A stretch of 7,173 nucleotides of DNA from an uncultured Collinsella sp. (lineage in GTDB: Bacteria > Actinomycetota > Coriobacteriia > Coriobacteriales > Coriobacteriaceae), in assembly GCA_900552875.1 (NCBI GenBank), contig USCS01000076.1:1-7173 (forward strand). The letters run 5' to 3'. Position 1 is the first letter of the stretch; each line of letters starts with the position of its first letter. The translations under genes were made by a program, and so were the position numbers. The notes below the pieces were generated by a model. The model saw nothing but the letters and a program-made list of their open reading frames with translations. It was not told the DNA's origin and did not search any database. Below, one piece after another: positions 1 to 6,959 of this stretch.

Positions 1-27
1 CCCGCCGTGCCATTAAGGTGCGGCGGG
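1..27 (+). other. GC-rich hairpin at the window edge
   Basis: Positions 1-11 pair with 17-27 around the loop ATTAA: seven perfect GC pairs, then two G-T wobbles and two C-G pairs. The 3' flank (CGCTTGTATACC) has no T-run, so it is not a convincing intrinsic terminator. It may be the end of an upstream terminator or attenuator, but the window cuts off whatever precedes it. It lies just upstream of the thrS promoter candidate. Confidence 0.4.
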
Positions 28-30
28 CGC

Positions 31-58
31 TTGTATACCAAGGCAACCTGCCTATAAT
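31..58 (+). promoter_or_regulatory. Probable thrS promoter
   Basis: A perfect sigma-70-type -10 box TATAAT lies at 53-58. A partial -35 box TTGTAT (3 of 6 matches, including the TTG) is at 31-36, with a 16-bp spacer. Transcription would start near 64-66, giving a thrS leader of about 64 nt. The -10 is convincing and the -35 is weak. Confidence 0.6.
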
Positions 59-102
59 GATGCAAGTCAAAAACGCCGAGCGCATCGCACGCACTTGCAT
101 CA
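58..102. repeat. 10-bp inverted repeat spanning the expected thrS start site
   Basis: TGATGCAAGT at 58-67 is the exact reverse complement of ACTTGCATCA at 93-102, with 25 nt between. The left arm starts at the last base of the -10 box and covers the predicted transcription start. From this promoter the RNA would therefore contain only part of the left arm. A DNA operator is as plausible as an RNA hairpin; the full hairpin would form only in transcripts arriving from upstream. No T-box consensus is present. Confidence 0.45.
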
Positions 103-128
103 GGCATCCGAGAGGAGAAAACATACCC

Positions 129-1892
<1,764 letters not shown>

Positions 1893-1914
1893 GGCAAGTA
1901 ACACAACAATTAAC

Positions 1915-1950
1915 AAAGGCGACCGTCCATAAAGGGCGGTCGCCTTTTTT
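1915..1950 (+). terminator. Intrinsic terminator of thrS
   Basis: Positions 1915-1928 pair with 1934-1947 over 14 bp with one G-U pair, around the loop ATAAA, and the run TTTTTT covers 1945-1950. The hairpin begins 22 nt after the thrS stop. This is a strong Rho-independent terminator. Confidence 0.93.
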
Positions 1951-1964
1951 AGTGCCGAAATAAG

Positions 1965-1992
1965 AAAAGCCGCTGGTTGAGCGGCTTTTTTT
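1965..1992 (+). terminator. Second tandem terminator, potentially bidirectional
   Basis: AAAAGCCGCT (1965-1974) pairs perfectly with AGCGGCTTTT (1980-1989) around the loop GGTTG, and the T-run covers 1986-1992. The AAAA on the left arm gives a short U-run on the opposite strand, so it could also stop leftward transcripts, including any from the minus-strand promoter candidate in the inverted-repeat segment. Confidence 0.9.
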
Positions 1993-2015
1993 GTTGCTCA
2001 AAAAGGTACAGGTTT

Positions 2016-2043
2016 TTGTATCTTTCGAAAAGGTCATTATACG
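2016..2043 (+). promoter_or_regulatory. Weak rightward promoter candidate
   Basis: TTGTAT at 2016-2021 (the same hexamer as the thrS -35) and TATACG at 2038-2043 are 16 bp apart. It is the best + strand candidate I can find for the glycan operon in the orientation shown. Its -35 lies partly within the left repeat arm. The match is modest. Confidence 0.3.
2036..2041 (-). promoter_or_regulatory. Consensus -10 box facing away from the glycan operon
   Basis: ATTATA on the + strand reads TATAAT on the minus strand, a perfect -10 box. The hexamer 17 bp upstream on that strand is GGCAAA, a poor -35, although the spacer is AT-rich. As drawn it would transcribe back towards the thrS terminators. Inversion of the 2006-2126 segment would turn it towards the antiterminator gene. 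Confidence 0.35.
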
Positions 2044-2170
2044 AGCAATTAATTCGCGTTTGCCCAGATTACACAAAATGTACTGCCAGTAGATACATCT
2101 CCATACCCCTCTACAAAAACCTGTACTTTTGCGACTGCGCCTAGCTGCGAGCGAGAAGCCTGTTCTAAAC

Positions 2171-2211
2171 GCCCCTGCATTTGCGTGTGCCGCAAAGCAA
2201 GAAAAGGGGGC
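2171..2211 (+). promoter_or_regulatory. Leader hairpin overlapping the ribosome-binding site
   Basis: The inner stem pairs TGC-A-TTTGCG (2176-2185, A2179 bulged) with CGCAAAGCA (2191-2199) around TGTGC. An outer stem pairs GCCCC (2171-2175) with GGGGC (2207-2211), leaving a 7-nt bulge (2200-2206). The outer strand includes most of the Shine-Dalgarno AAGGGGG (2204-2210) of the gene starting at 2218. Folding would hide that site, so it may be a translational control element or a recognition hairpin for the NusG paralogue itself. Confidence 0.45.
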
Positions 2212-2217
2212 GAGAAC

Positions 2218-2808
2218 ATGGAGCAGACGGCACGGCGTCAAGAGCAGCTGCCGGGCGCATTTAACAGCGCCACAACCAATAGCCAGCATGGTCGTGTCCG
2301 CTGGTATCTGGTTCACACCCCCCATGGTAAAGAGCGCGAGACCTGCGAAAAGGTCCGCCACGTTATTCCGCACGGACTGATGCAGGACGCTTTTGTGATG
2401 CAAAAGGAGTTCTGGTTTAAGCGGGACGGCGCCTGGTCGCTCCAAACCAAACCCATGTACAAGGAATATTTCTTCGTCGCCACGCACGATGCAGCCGCGC
2501 TCGATAGGGCCTTGGCCCAGCTGAGCTTTGGCTGTCGCATCGCCGGCAGTAGGGAGCGGGCGTACATGCCCATGCCGGACGATGCACAGGACTGGTACCG
2601 CAGCGTGCTGGACGACGACGGCGTGGTGCGCAACAGCGTTGCGCGCATAGAAGACGGCGTGTTGCACATAGAGCAGGGTCCCTTGGTGGGGCAAGAGGCC
2701 CGCGTTAAAAAGATCGACCGTCATAAACGCTGGTGCCTGGTGGACGTAGGCGAGGGCGACTCCACATTTAGAGAGCTGCTTCCGTTAGACGTGCCCAGCA
2801 AAACGTAA
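2218..2808 (+). CDS. loaP: NusG-paralogue transcription antiterminator, LoaP-type
   Basis: Specialised NusG-family elongation factor predicted to bind RNA polymerase and allow read-through of the downstream polysaccharide operon. The start at ATG 2218 (196 aa) follows AAGGGGG with 7-nt spacing; an in-frame GTG at 2185 lies before that site and is less likely. After a poorly conserved N-terminus the NGN domain runs from about residue 26 to 115, with RWYLVHTPHGKE at its first strand and MYKEYFFVAT (80-89) at the typical NusG 'PGYVFV' position. The KOW domain follows at about 151-178, with GPLVGQEARVKKI. Housekeeping NusG normally sits beside secE and ribosomal protein genes; this copy heads a glycan operon, as LoaP (Bacillota, Actinomycetota) and RfaH (Proteobacteria) relatives do. 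The NusG family is clear; the LoaP subgroup is inferred from context and the presumed phylum. Confidence 0.82.
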   Translation: MEQTARRQEQLPGAFNSATTNSQHGRVRWYLVHTPHGKERETCEKVRHVIPHGLMQDAFVMQKEFWFKRDGAWSLQTKPMYKEYFFVATHDAAALDRALAQLSFGCRIAGSRERAYMPMPDDAQDWYRSVLDDDGVVRNSVARIEDGVLHIEQGPLVGQEARVKKIDRHKRWCLVDVGEGDSTFRELLPLDVPSKT

Positions 2809-2891
2809 GGGAGACGTTGCGCCGGCAATTCGTTCGCATTTTGAATTCATAGACGGGGGGGGTTCCTGGGGACAGGGACGTAAGTTTTATT
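2809..2891 (+). promoter_or_regulatory. 83-nt leader with a G8 tract
   Basis: This gap between the antiterminator and the sugar transferase has no terminator. It contains eight consecutive G residues at 2855-2862, followed by a GGGGACAGGGACG stretch (2868-2880). The downstream frame is open only back to a TAG at 2850, with no convincing alternative start, so the G8 tract lies in untranslated RNA. It might affect transcription, translation of the next gene or processing, but nothing in the sequence decides between these. Confidence 0.4.
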
Positions 2892-3641
2892 GTGGCTGCT
2901 AAAGAAGTAACAGAGAGCAATGTGCCCGCGGGGGCGGTACTGATTGCTCAGGCCATGGACCGGCGTGAGGGCGCCGGCCGCTACAAGGCCATGCAATCCA
3001 TTATGGACTGGGATCGCTCGCGCCTGGCCTACAGGGTAGTCAAGCGCGCGTTCGACATCGCGTTCAGCGGCTGCGTGCTGGCCGTCATCGCTGTACCCAG
3101 CTTAATTCTCGCGGCGGCCATCCGCTTGGAGAGCGAGGGCAGCCCCTTCTACAGCCAGATCCGCGTGGGACAGACCCGCCCCGACGGCAGCCTTACCACG
3201 TTCCGCATGTGGAAGTTCCGCTCTATGTACAAGGACGCCGACGAGCGCCTCGCCGAGCTCAAGGGGCAGAACGAGATCGCCGGCGCCATGTTCAAGATGA
3301 GGGAGGACCCGCGCGTCACCAGGATCGGCAGGTTCATCCGCAAGCACTCCATCGACGAGTTCCCGCAGTTCCTGAACGTGTTCCTGGGTCAGATGTCAGT
3401 GGTCGGTCCAAGGCCACCGCTGCCGAATGAGGTCGCGGAGTACACCGAGTACGACCTGCAGAGGCTAGCCGTGAAGCCCGGGATCACCGGCTGGTGGCAG
3501 GTCACAGACCGCAATGACACCGACTTTGATGGCATGGTTCGCCGCGACCTGGAGTACATCGCCAAGAGGGGCGTTCTAACCGACATCAAGATTGTGCTGC
3601 TCACGGTAGTCGAGGTTATTACCGGCGGCGGCGCTAGCTAA
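2892..3641 (+). CDS. Polyprenyl-phosphate sugar-1-phosphate transferase (glycan-initiating)
   Basis: Monotopic phosphoglycosyl transferase of the bacterial sugar transferase family (WcaJ/WbaP/PglC type). It moves a sugar 1-phosphate from a nucleotide sugar to undecaprenyl phosphate at the inner face of the membrane, starting glycan assembly. The conserved domain begins near residue 47 with YRVVKRAFDI, followed by a hydrophobic re-entrant helix (about 55-78, Pro69), KFRSM (109-113), the catalytic Asp155-Glu156 pair in DEFPQFLNVF, VGPRPP (171-176) and KPGITGWWQV (195-204). At 249 aa it lacks the large N-terminal membrane and CoA-binding-like region of WcaJ/CpsE, so it is a catalytic-domain-only form. 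The GTG start at 2892 has only a weak upstream GGGACG; later in-frame ATGs at 2955 and 2991 are possible because the first 40 residues are not conserved. The sugar cannot be predicted. Confidence 0.93.
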   Translation: MAAKEVTESNVPAGAVLIAQAMDRREGAGRYKAMQSIMDWDRSRLAYRVVKRAFDIAFSGCVLAVIAVPSLILAAAIRLESEGSPFYSQIRVGQTRPDGSLTTFRMWKFRSMYKDADERLAELKGQNEIAGAMFKMREDPRVTRIGRFIRKHSIDEFPQFLNVFLGQMSVVGPRPPLPNEVAEYTEYDLQRLAVKPGITGWWQVTDRNDTDFDGMVRRDLEYIAKRGVLTDIKIVLLTVVEVITGGGAS

Positions 3642-3674
3642 TTCCTTATGTTTTTGAAGATAGGTTCTTGAGAC

Positions 3675-4676
3675 ATGATTATCACTCGCACACCCTTCCG
3701 TATGTCGTTCTTCGGCGGCGGCACCGACATGCCCGAGTTCTTTAACGAGCACGGCGGCTCGGTCATTTCGACCACGTTCGACAAGTACTGCTATGTCACG
3801 GCGCGCCATCTGCCGCGCTTCTTCGACTATTCCACGGAGCTTGTCTACTCCAAGATTGAGAGGGTCTCCGACCCCTCCGAGCTCGAGCACCCCGCGGTTC
3901 GCAACGCCATGCAGATGCTCGACATGCGCGAGATGCGCATCACCTACGAGGCGGACCTTCCCGCACGCTCGGGCCTGGGTACCTCATCGTCCTTCGCCGT
4001 GGGCATGCTCAATGCCTTCCACTGCATGAAGGGCACCTATGCCTCCAAGGACCGCCTGGCCAGGGAGGCCATCAAGCTCGAGCGCGATCTGTGCGCCGAG
4101 GCCGGCGGCTGGCAGGACCAGATCGCCGCGTCGTTCGGCGGCCTCAACCGCATCGACTTCGCCGACGGCGACTTCTCGGTCCGCCCGGTCGTCATCTCGC
4201 CCGAGCGCAAGCGCGAGCTCAACTCCAACCTGATGATGTTCTTCACCGGCTTCACCCGCTTCTCCTCGGACATGCAGAAGGCCAACCGCGTGGTCGACAA
4301 GACCGCCCAGCTCAAGGAGATGCTGACTCTGGTCGACGTGGCCGAGGGCGTGCTCACCGACAAGTCGGCGGACCTCTCCGAGTTCGGACGCCTGCTCGAC
4401 ACCACCTGGCGCCTCAAGCGCGGCACGGGCTCGCAGATATCCACAGGCTCCATCGACGCCCTCTACGAGCGCGGCATGAACGCCGGCGCGCTGGGCGGCA
4501 AGCTGCTGGGCGCCGGCGGGGGAGGGTTCCTCGTCTTCTACGTCGAGCCCGACGCGCAGGAGTCCGTGCGAAACGCCATGGCCGACCTGCTCTACATACC
4601 GTTCGAGTTCGAAGATGGCGGGACCTCCGTCGCCTACTACGGGCCCGAGGACTACGACCTGGAGGGATCCCGCTAA
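3675..4676 (+). CDS. hddA: D-glycero-alpha-D-manno-heptose-7-phosphate kinase
   Basis: GHMP-family kinase that phosphorylates D-glycero-D-manno-heptose 7-phosphate at C1, giving the alpha-1,7-bisphosphate. The 333-aa protein carries the three GHMP motifs: TRTPFRMSFFGGGTD (4-18), the ATP-binding PARSGLGTSSS (96-106), and GALGGKLLGAGGGGF (271-285). GGWQDQIAASFGG (144-156), with likely catalytic Asp148, is typical of the heptose and fucose kinase branch. It sits 33 nt after the sugar transferase, and its stop overlaps the gmhA start by one base (TAATG), so the two are probably translationally coupled. The ribosome-binding site is weak. A GHMP kinase here, rather than the ribokinase-like HldE, points to the alpha (GDP-heptose) branch. 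Relatives acting on fucose are a less likely alternative given the gmhA neighbour. Confidence 0.92.
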   Translation: MIITRTPFRMSFFGGGTDMPEFFNEHGGSVISTTFDKYCYVTARHLPRFFDYSTELVYSKIERVSDPSELEHPAVRNAMQMLDMREMRITYEADLPARSGLGTSSSFAVGMLNAFHCMKGTYASKDRLAREAIKLERDLCAEAGGWQDQIAASFGGLNRIDFADGDFSVRPVVISPERKRELNSNLMMFFTGFTRFSSDMQKANRVVDKTAQLKEMLTLVDVAEGVLTDKSADLSEFGRLLDTTWRLKRGTGSQISTGSIDALYERGMNAGALGGKLLGAGGGGFLVFYVEPDAQESVRNAMADLLYIPFEFEDGGTSVAYYGPEDYDLEGSR

Positions 4677-5332
4677 TGGATACCAAGTGCCCCCAGACGG
4701 GCGACGAGTGCCTGTCGACCTTCTTCCTCAACTACCCCGAGATGCTGGCCTGCGAGGCGGAGGTCCGCGCCGCCCGCGACCTGATCGCCGGATCCTTCCG
4801 CTCCGGCGGCAAGCTGCTCGTGTGCGGCAACGGCGGCTCCGCGGCCGACTCCGAGCACACGGTCGGCGAGCTCATGAAGAGCTTCCGCTTCAAGCGCCCG
4901 GTCGACGGGGCCTTCGCCGAGGCCTACCGCGAGGCCAACGGCTCCGAGGCCCCCTCATGGCTCGAGGGGTCGCTTCCCGCCATCTCGCTCGTCTCCCAGA
5001 CGGCGCTCTCCACCGCGTTCGGCAACGACGAGGCCGCCGTGGGCGTCTTCGCCCAGCAGGTCTACGGCTACGGCGAGCCCGGCGACGCGCTGCTCGCCAT
5101 CTCGACGTCGGGCAACTCCGCCAACGTAGTGGAGGCCGCCAAGGTTGCCCGCGCCAAGGGCGTGCGCGTGGTTTCGCTGACCGGCTCGAGGGAGTCGAAA
5201 CTTACTAGCATCTCCGACGTCTGCGTCCGCGTGCCCCGCGACGAGGTCTTCCGCGTCCAGGAGCTTCACCTTCCCACCTACCACGTGCTGTGCGCCGCGG
5301 TGGAGGCCGACATGTTCGGGGGTGCCGAGTAG
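4676..5332 (+). CDS. gmhA: Sedoheptulose-7-phosphate isomerase
   Basis: SIS-domain isomerase that converts sedoheptulose 7-phosphate to D-glycero-D-manno-heptose 7-phosphate, the first step of heptose activation. The 218-aa protein has GNGGSAADSEH (51-61) and STSGNSAN (143-150), the sugar-phosphate-binding loops. Likely metal and catalytic residues align with E. coli GmhA: His61, Glu65, Gln195 and His203 (in QELHLPTYH). It is longer than the E. coli protein (about 192 aa) because of an insert of roughly 25-30 residues around 70-100 between the Glu65 helix and PAISLVSQT; I think this belongs to a variant subfamily rather than being damage. ATG 4676 overlaps the hddA stop, and GGAGG at 4661-4665 serves as ribosome-binding site. 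The next start codon follows its stop directly. Confidence 0.92.
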   Translation: MDTKCPQTGDECLSTFFLNYPEMLACEAEVRAARDLIAGSFRSGGKLLVCGNGGSAADSEHTVGELMKSFRFKRPVDGAFAEAYREANGSEAPSWLEGSLPAISLVSQTALSTAFGNDEAAVGVFAQQVYGYGEPGDALLAISTSGNSANVVEAAKVARAKGVRVVSLTGSRESKLTSISDVCVRVPRDEVFRVQELHLPTYHVLCAAVEADMFGGAE

Positions 5333-6505
5333 ATGCGCCCCTACCGCGAGGCGATCGTGCTCGCCGGCGGCTTCGGCACCAGGCTCGCCCATGTCGTGCC
5401 CGACGTCTGCAAGCCCATGGCGCCCGTCGCCGGCAGGCCGTTCCTGCGCTTCATCATGGACCAGCTCGCCGCAGCCGGCTTCGACCGCGCGGTCGTGGCC
5501 GACGGCTACCGCCGAGAGCAGATCGAGGGCTTCTTCGGCCCCGCGTACCGCGGCATGGCAATCGAATACAGCCCCGAGGAGACTCCGCTCCTCACAGGCG
5601 GCGCCGTCAAGAAGGCATTGAGCAGGTGCGAGTCGGACTGGGTCTTCGTCCTGAACGGGGACACCTGGCTCGACGTTGACTTCGCCGCCATGGAGGCTGC
5701 CGCGTGCGACGCCCCAGAGGGCGTCTCGTCCGTCATCGCCGTCAAGCGCATGCGCGGCTTCGAGCGCTACGGCACGGTCGATGTGGATTCCGACGGGACG
5801 CTGACCGCGTTCCACGAGAAGCGCCCGTGCGAGGAGGGCCTCATCAACGCTGGCGTCTACCTTCTGCGCAGGGACGCCCTGAATAACATGCCCGAGAAGT
5901 TCTCCCTGGAGAGCGACTACTTCGAGCGCGTCGTCGGCGAAGGGGCGCTGCGCGCCGTGGAGTGCCCCGGTGGCTTCATCGACATCGGCGTGCCGGAGGA
6001 CTACGAGCTCTCGCAGACGATGCTCGCACCGCTCGCAAAGTCGTGGAAGCTCGCCATGTTCGACCGCGACGGCACGATCAACGTGGACACGGGGCACCTG
6101 CACGAGCCCGAGAAGCTCGAACTGATCCCCTCCACTGTCGACATCATGCGTGGCTACTCCGACGACCCTGACTTCAAGGTCGTCGTCGTGACCAACCAGG
6201 CCGGCATCGCCAAGGGCCTCTACGCCGAGGCTGACATGCATCGTCTCCATCGCTATATGGAAGACGAGCTGGAGAAGCTTGGTGTGCACGTGGACGCGTG
6301 GTATTTCTGTCCGCACCACCCCGACTACACGGGGCCGTGTGAATGCCGCAAGCCTGCTCCGGGGATGTTGCTGGCTGCGATGCGGGACTTCGATGCTGAA
6401 TCCGCCGAGTGTGTGATGTACGGCGATAAGCCAAGTGATGAAGCGGCCGCTATAGCCGCAGGCGTGCGATTTATTGCCGTTGGGGTGACGCCTCATGTCC
6501 AATAA
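5333..6505 (+). CDS. hddC-gmhB: Fused heptose-1-phosphate nucleotidyltransferase / heptose-bisphosphate phosphatase
   Basis: Two enzymes in one 390-aa chain. Residues 1-235 are a sugar-phosphate nucleotidyltransferase: LAGGFGTRL (10-18), K27-P28, the metal-binding LNGD (107-110) and FIDIGVPEDY (215-224). It most likely makes GDP-D-glycero-alpha-D-manno-heptose. Residues 238-390 are a HAD-IIIA phosphatase like GmhB: the nucleophile motif FDRDGT (Asp244, Asp246), TNQAG (287-291), zinc ligands Cys326, His328, Cys336 and Cys338, Lys340 in CRKPAPGM, and GDKPSD (364-369). It removes the 7-phosphate from heptose 1,7-bisphosphate. In pathway order the C-terminal domain acts before the N-terminal one. 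All catalytic residues are present in both halves. The start directly follows the gmhA stop. GC content falls visibly within the phosphatase part, after about 6230. The nucleotide (GDP versus another) is inferred, not read from the sequence. Confidence 0.9.
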   Translation: MRPYREAIVLAGGFGTRLAHVVPDVCKPMAPVAGRPFLRFIMDQLAAAGFDRAVVADGYRREQIEGFFGPAYRGMAIEYSPEETPLLTGGAVKKALSRCESDWVFVLNGDTWLDVDFAAMEAAACDAPEGVSSVIAVKRMRGFERYGTVDVDSDGTLTAFHEKRPCEEGLINAGVYLLRRDALNNMPEKFSLESDYFERVVGEGALRAVECPGGFIDIGVPEDYELSQTMLAPLAKSWKLAMFDRDGTINVDTGHLHEPEKLELIPSTVDIMRGYSDDPDFKVVVVTNQAGIAKGLYAEADMHRLHRYMEDELEKLGVHVDAWYFCPHHPDYTGPCECRKPAPGMLLAAMRDFDAESAECVMYGDKPSDEAAAIAAGVRFIAVGVTPHVQ

Positions 6506-6943
6506 GGCAAATCTCAGGCTTGCACTGGTTGCTAACAAGTTGGCCGAGCATGGCAAGTTGGGTAGAGTCGCGGCGGCATTACTGCACCAACTAGGCAGGG
6601 TTCTGTTTTCCTGTGACATTGGTGTTGGCACGCAGATTGACCCCAGCTGTGAGTTTTATCACTTGGGTCTTGGGTGCGTTATTCATCCCAATGCCGTAGT
6701 GGGGCAGAACTGTCGTTTCTTCCAGCACGTGACGATTGGTTCAGCCTGGTCGGGGGGGGTGCTCCCGGTGATGGGGTGCCGAGAATCGGGAATGACGTGA
6801 TGCTCGGCGCCGGCTGCGTGCTGCTCGGCGATATTGAGGTTGGCGATGGAGCGGTGATTGGCGCGAATGCCGTGGTTACCAAATCGGTGCCCGCCGGATG
6901 TGTCGCGCTGGGCGTGCCCGCAAAGATTGGGAAGCGTAATTAA
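6495..6943 (+). pseudogene. Serine-acetyltransferase-like O-acetyltransferase, frameshifted at a G8 tract
   Basis: Left-handed beta-helix acetyltransferase of the CysE family; in a glycan operon it more likely O-acetylates a sugar than serine. ATG 6495 overlaps the previous gene by 11 nt and follows GGGGTGA at 6482-6488. The start frame reads correctly to GSAWSGG (residue 88) and then runs into a stop at 6798-6800, giving a 101-aa product. The correct continuation, from APGDGVPRIGN to a stop at 6941-6943, is in another frame. The junction is a run of eight G at 6752-6759; nine would give one intact 149-aa protein. The helix core carries Asp49 and His55, matching the catalytic pair of CysE, while the DRHP histidine of true serine acetyltransferases is replaced (DGVP). 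It could be phase variable, recoded by slippage, a dead gene or a sequencing error. Confidence 0.85.
6752..6759 (+). repeat. G8 homopolymer inside the acetyltransferase gene
   Basis: Eight consecutive G residues between C6751 and T6760 lie exactly where the two halves of the acetyltransferase reading frame meet. Gain of one G or loss of two restores the frame. Homopolymeric G tracts in surface-glycan genes are a known substrate for slipped-strand variation, for example in Campylobacter; they are also a common site of sequencing error. Confidence 0.9.
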
Positions 6944-6959
6944 GGAAAGGTTGGCTGTC

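Larger units (their letters stand above)
2006..2126. repeat. Inverted-repeat-flanked segment, possible invertible element
   Basis: GTACAGGTTTTTGTA at 2006-2020 is repeated as its exact reverse complement TACAAAAACCTGTAC at 2112-2126, with 91 bp between. Outside the 15-bp arms the similarity continues as AAAAG, with one extra G on the left side. The arms are too far apart and too exact for an ordinary dyad operator. Known explanations for such an arrangement are invertible promoter segments, small MITE-like elements, or two regulator sites in opposite orientation. No recombinase or transposase gene is in the window, so the class is undecided. Confidence 0.7.
1893..2217. other. Intergenic control region between thrS and the glycan operon
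   Basis: This 325-bp stretch encodes no protein I can support. It holds two tandem terminators, a long-range inverted repeat (2006-2020 and 2112-2126) flanking an AT-richer core, a -10-like box on the minus strand within that core, and a hairpin that overlaps the ribosome-binding site of the next gene. The 1993-2130 part is clearly more AT-rich than the flanking genes. Confidence 0.8.

Noticed and set aside
18..128. N-terminal extension of ThrRS from a GTG at 18
   Set aside because: It has no ribosome-binding site, spans the -10 box and inverted repeat and does not resemble a TGS domain. ATG 129 has AGGAG upstream.
1..128. T-box riboswitch upstream of thrS
   Set aside because: The AGGGTGGNACCGCG T-box core and a terminator/antiterminator pair are absent, and the leader from the predicted start is only about 64 nt.
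2218..2808. Housekeeping nusG
   Set aside because: The gene has no secE or ribosomal protein neighbours, diverges outside the NGN and KOW cores and heads a glycan operon, so a specialised paralogue fits better.
2933..2940. GGCGGTAC resembling the ops element core GGCGGTAG
   Set aside because: It lies inside the predicted start of the sugar transferase coding sequence, matches only part of the ops consensus, and ops is recognised by RfaH rather than LoaP.
4091..4675. Upstream extension of the gmhA reading frame into hddA
   Set aside because: The extension is an arginine-rich shadow of hddA. The SIS protein clearly begins at ATG 4676, with GGAGG upstream and a one-base overlap with the hddA stop.
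4955..6631. Long minus-strand open frame of 558 codons opposite gmhA and the fusion gene
   Set aside because: It lies opposite strongly conserved coding genes in GC-rich DNA, where the antisense frame stays open by codon bias. Its translation has no recognisable domain and no ribosome-binding site.
6674..6943. Separate 89-codon acetyltransferase gene starting at 6674
   Set aside because: Its first part is out of frame with the hexapeptide repeat and reads as nonsense. Only the portion after the G8 tract is real, and it continues the gene that starts at 6495.
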